Under the pieces are notes generated by a model. The model saw only the letters and a program-made list of their open reading frames with translations, had not been told where the DNA came from and did not search any database. Below are positions 60,638 through 64,000 of a DNA stretch of 64,000 bases, piece after piece; position 1 is the first letter of the stretch, and each line of letters opens with the position of its first letter. The stretch is from Sympetrum striolatum (lineage: Eukaryota > Arthropoda > Insecta > Odonata > Libellulidae). The stretch lies in NCBI GenBank assembly GCA_947579665.1, contig OX388343.1:91120254-91184253 (forward strand), written 5' to 3'. The translations under genes were made by a program, and so were the position numbers.

Positions 60638-61562
60638 ATGTCTATGTCTATGTCTATGTCAGAACCTTGCAAGCCGCCTTTCGGCGTGTGGCAGGGGGTG
60701 CAAGCACCTTGACTCTATTTTCCTAAACGGTTGCTTTCGCGTATACATCGCGGAAAAAATGAATTTTTGAAACGATTCGTTCTAGCATTTATTTCCCTGA
60801 TCTTTCTGGCAGTATCAGAACGTCCCATATAACAGGGGGGTCGCATTATATCGGTTACATCATCTGAAAACGTAATTTCTCTGAACTTATTTAATTAATT
60901 TATCCTTTGAATTTTTCTTCTATCCTCTAATGGTTCCCATCCCGCGTCCTGTAACATCTGAGTGACACTCGCTGTTTTATCGTAGCAATTCTTTACAAAT
61001 CGTATCGCCTTCCGTTGTACTTTTTCTAAATCCCGAATATGACATTTCTCGGCGGGGTCCCATACACTACATGCATACTCAAGGTGAGGCCTAACTAACG
61101 CTAAGTAACATCGCTCGCGAACCTTTTCTTCGCTCCTAACGACTATTCTTTTAACGAAGCCGAGTTTCTTAAGTGCTTTTCCACATATATTTCGGATATG
61201 GGCACTCCATGATAGATTATTCGTGAGAGTTACTCCAAGATACTTTGCCGATTCTACTGTCATTAGGTTACCCCTCGGAGGCTATAAGAATAATCAATTA
61301 TTATAGATTTTCTTTCGAAGAAGTTAACTACCGAACACTTTTCTACATTAAGCTCTAATTGCCAATCATCGCACCAGTTCATAATTCTATCTAAGTCGTT
61401 CGAAAGAGTTAATCTATTCTCTGAACTAACTGTTTCCCTGTAAATGACTGTGTCGTCTGCGAATATCCTAACATTGCTTTCAATGTGATTGCTGAGGTCG
61501 TTGATGTATACTAAAAATAACAACGATCCAATTACACTGCCCTGAAAGACGTCCGAGGTCAC
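60638..61562 (-). mobile_element. 5'-truncated CR1/L2-like LINE, decayed
   Basis: The element runs from inside the reverse transcriptase (61562) to a (GACATA)n hexamer tail (60638-60660 on the + strand as TCTATG units). Its 3' stem-loop is CGCC-GAAA-GGCG (60675-60686). The last 300 bp match the stub at 16225-16572. The ORF is broken by one frameshift and one stop. It is a different family member from the LINE at 33255, as protein and tail differ, but both share the 3' stem-loop plan. Confidence 0.9.
60715..61562 (-). pseudogene. LINE ORF2 remnant: reverse transcriptase C-part, frameshifted
   Basis: From 61562 the frame reads a degraded GVPQGS box (VFQGSVIGSLLFLVYINDL) and an intact FADDTVIY catalytic box, then CDDWQLELNVEKC. 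It shifts by one base at about 61263 and continues as ESAKYLGVTLTNNLSWSAHI and LALVRPHLEYACSVWDPAEK. After QRIN a TAA interrupts it at about 60895, and the same frame then resumes (KFREITFSDDVTDIMRPPCY, then NSFFPRCIRESNRLGK) to a TAG at 60715-60717. Upstream reverse transcriptase motifs and the endonuclease are absent. It is dead as an element. Confidence 0.9.
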
Positions 61563-64000
61563 GAAAAATTGTTCATATCTTCTTCCCGGTGTGATTTAAA
61601 AAATAAAATCAAATTAAAAAGCTCGTTGTCAGACGAACAGCGATGAAAGGAAAATATAACACAATCTAAAGGTTGAAAATTAGAGTATAATTCGCCGAGT
61701 CTATAAAAGTGGATATTATTAATTTTTATACAAGGTAGAAATATAATGTTCGAATACTAGATTTTCCTAAAAAAATGTAACGTACCATAGCCCACCTAAG
61801 GTCAAAATCGATTAACTAGAAACATTCAATTCAATCAATTCTATAAATAGAATTGGGCTGCTTTGTTAGCCTTCCATAGCACTTTCCTTGGTAATGATAC
61901 ACCACGTAGAAGTTTAATAAATAAAATTCTCAGAAACTGCGCTAAATGTAGCATGGAGTTAGAGCTCCATTTTGGAAAACATTAATAAAATAACCACTCA
62001 AACTTCGAAACGTGATTAAATTGTCCCAAGCAATGTAAATGGAAATAAGACGTGAAAAAGAGCTATAAGTTTCGTTCTGTGCGTGTTACAAGATACATAT
62101 CAGTCGGTAAGGTAGAAACGGCGCATAAATATCATAAATTCTCGGCGTATTGCACAATTACATGACAGATCATCGACGTAATTTATGTCCTCGTGCCAGG
62201 GGGAATTGAAAATATTAATCTCGGATCGTTTGCTATAAAGAGAAACAATTGACACTCGATGGCGTTGCAGGATACAAGGGAGGACCCTTCTTAAGACTAC
62301 TTTTTATCTGGGGATAAATTAAAAGTATTAATCATTATCACTATTGGACGATTCGGATTCCCATAAATCTTTGCGAAGAACTAATTGAATACTCTTGAGT
62401 CGTAAATTCGTTTCGAAGGGTCAGACTGAGTGCTTGGGTCTGCTTGATCGTCTGGGCCAACATTTCTTATCTCTTCTAAGAAGCCAAGTATGTAGTGAGA
62501 ATTCAATTCGCGGTTCCCGAGTACCACTTTCCAATGACTTCGAAAAAATTTTGTTAGTTCTGACTGAGATTCTCCGATATTTTTGCATATCATAGTAAAA
62601 TATCTGAATTTTTAAGTTTACAGATAAAAATGGTGAATTAGCACAAATTCAGAATCATGCAATAATGCAAAAAATATCGGAAAAATATTTTTCTACAAAT
62701 CCTATAGCATAAAAGGATGTTTCTACGTCAATTACTATTCAATGGAAGCTGTGGTGTAATTTATAAATCAACTCCTACAATTTTTTAGATTTTTTATATT
62801 TCGTGATGAACTGTGGATATCGATGAGCATGCTACAAAAATATTTTTGAGAATAAACGGAAATCGAATCTCTTTCCAGATCGAACATCAAAGTTGTAGAG
62901 GTAGCTGACTAATAAAATTGTGATGTTAATTCCTATTAATTGTGTAATGTACTTATGAAAAATGACAAAAGTATGACTTTCAATTTGAAAAGACATGATA
63001 TCAGTAGTTAGTGTAGATTTCTGATTCCTTCGTAAATAAGTGAAGTGTGAGGACTGTGAATATATGAATAAGGAGGGTGACAAATTTGATTTTTACGACA
63101 TATTATGCCGATTTCACGAAAGCTATGTGCGAATATATATTGTAAAATTTTCAAAGATTGCCACTAACCTGTGAAGGAATATTTTGTTTTACGGATTCTA
63201 GACTATGTAGTGAAAATAATTCTCATCGGCTACACGGATGCACTATGCCAAATGAATGCATGGCCTATCCACATCAATTAGCAAATTATCATCAGAATCA
63301 CTCTTTAAAGATTCACGAAAAAAATAACAGTTTTCAAGGCATTATTGCGTCTCCCACAAGATGAAAAATAGAACTGAATTTGAATTAATTTTCAGTCGGT
63401 ATTTAAGGAAAACTTAGCAGGTGTTTGTCGTTCTGGATTTTCCTGGATTAAAGACGCGACAACACGCCTCGTACACGACAACCCGATTATTCTCCGGCCG
63501 GGATGCTTAATTCTCCCAACATTTCTAACATTTAAGGCACACTCGTACGCTTCCCCGAGCCTTACTTCCGTATTAGAGCCTCCTGCTAGAGTTAATTGAT
63601 TCCCTTAGAGTCTTGCTCACGACTGCGTCTTGTTTTCGTTGTCGGCTTCATCTCCCGCCCTCCCTCTGCCTCTCCACTTGGCGACCGCTATTCTCCACTT
63701 CAAATAGCCTACACACATCCTATTCATCTTCGGAGCTATTTTCTCTCCTTCACTATACAACTCCAAAGGAACATCATTTTTCCACTTCCTGCTCCTTCAT
63801 CTAAAAGACGGCGTCCTCTCTTTTTACTTATTCACCATTCATTCTAGAGTAATGCCACGGCGCAATTACCCAAATTCATCTGAATTGGATGGTTAAAAAT
63901 ACGTGACACTCCTTTGAGGTGCTTGGTTAGGTTTCTATGTGTATTCAACAAAGGTCAATGGCGCTAAATTTGAAGTAGTCTTTCTTGAGACCCAAGTTTT
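61563..64000. other. No supported gene to the window end
   Basis: AT-rich, with a small perfect 9-bp inverted repeat at 61836-61855 and a GC-richer, pyrimidine-rich block at about 63420-63850 that creates spurious frames. No exon, RNA or element is supported. Confidence 0.45.

Noticed and set aside
1..64000. CRISPR arrays, bacterial operons, viral or phage genes
   Set aside because: No regularly spaced repeats, no Shine-Dalgarno-led gene clusters and no viral structural or polymerase gene was seen. The only polymerase sequences are LINE reverse transcriptases.

Overview
The window reads as nuclear DNA of an animal, most likely an arthropod and probably an insect. It is AT-rich and mostly non-coding. 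It holds a class II tRNA-Ser gene with a Pol III terminator, 5'-truncated non-LTR retrotransposons, tRNA-derived SINE-like pieces, fold-back elements and short GT-AG-bounded open exons. There is no sign of bacterial gene organisation. I cannot name the species, and no complete protein-coding gene is visible in one piece.

Layout. 1-2740: an old repeat shared with position 34303, then a dispersed repeat holding a 320-bp-period duplication (1955-2740). 7262-7790: the decayed C-terminus of an I/Jockey-like LINE ending in a (TTA)n tail. 15962-22189: the best protein-coding evidence, a series of candidate exons on the + strand with compatible phases, including a 24-nt microexon. A 3' LINE stub lies at about 16225 and tRNA-like repeat pieces at 20436 and 20815. 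27675-28033: a 25-bp near-perfect hairpin and another short candidate exon. 33255-34440: a 5'-truncated CR1/L2-like LINE with about 315 uninterrupted codons of reverse transcriptase and its C-terminal region. 35555-38334: fold-back and SINE-derived hairpins. 44258-44377: a 120-bp fold-back element. 44825-44915: tRNA-Ser(CGA) and terminator. 45899-56020: three further phase-compatible candidate exons, the last ending in a stop followed by ATTAAA. 60450-61562: a tRNA-like element and a second, decayed LINE of a family whose 3' stub also sits at 16225.

How it fits together. The favoured model is one long + strand gene with very large introns. Its chain of exons (15962, 20084, 20372, 22072, 45899, 54912, 55743) keeps one open frame through phases 1-1, 1-2, 2-2, 2-0, 0-2, 2-2 and 2-stop. 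I do not recognise the protein. The exons are ab initio calls that need RNA evidence, and the last three are weaker than the cluster at 16-22 kb. The rest of the window is intronic or intergenic sequence colonised by LINEs, SINEs and fold-back elements.
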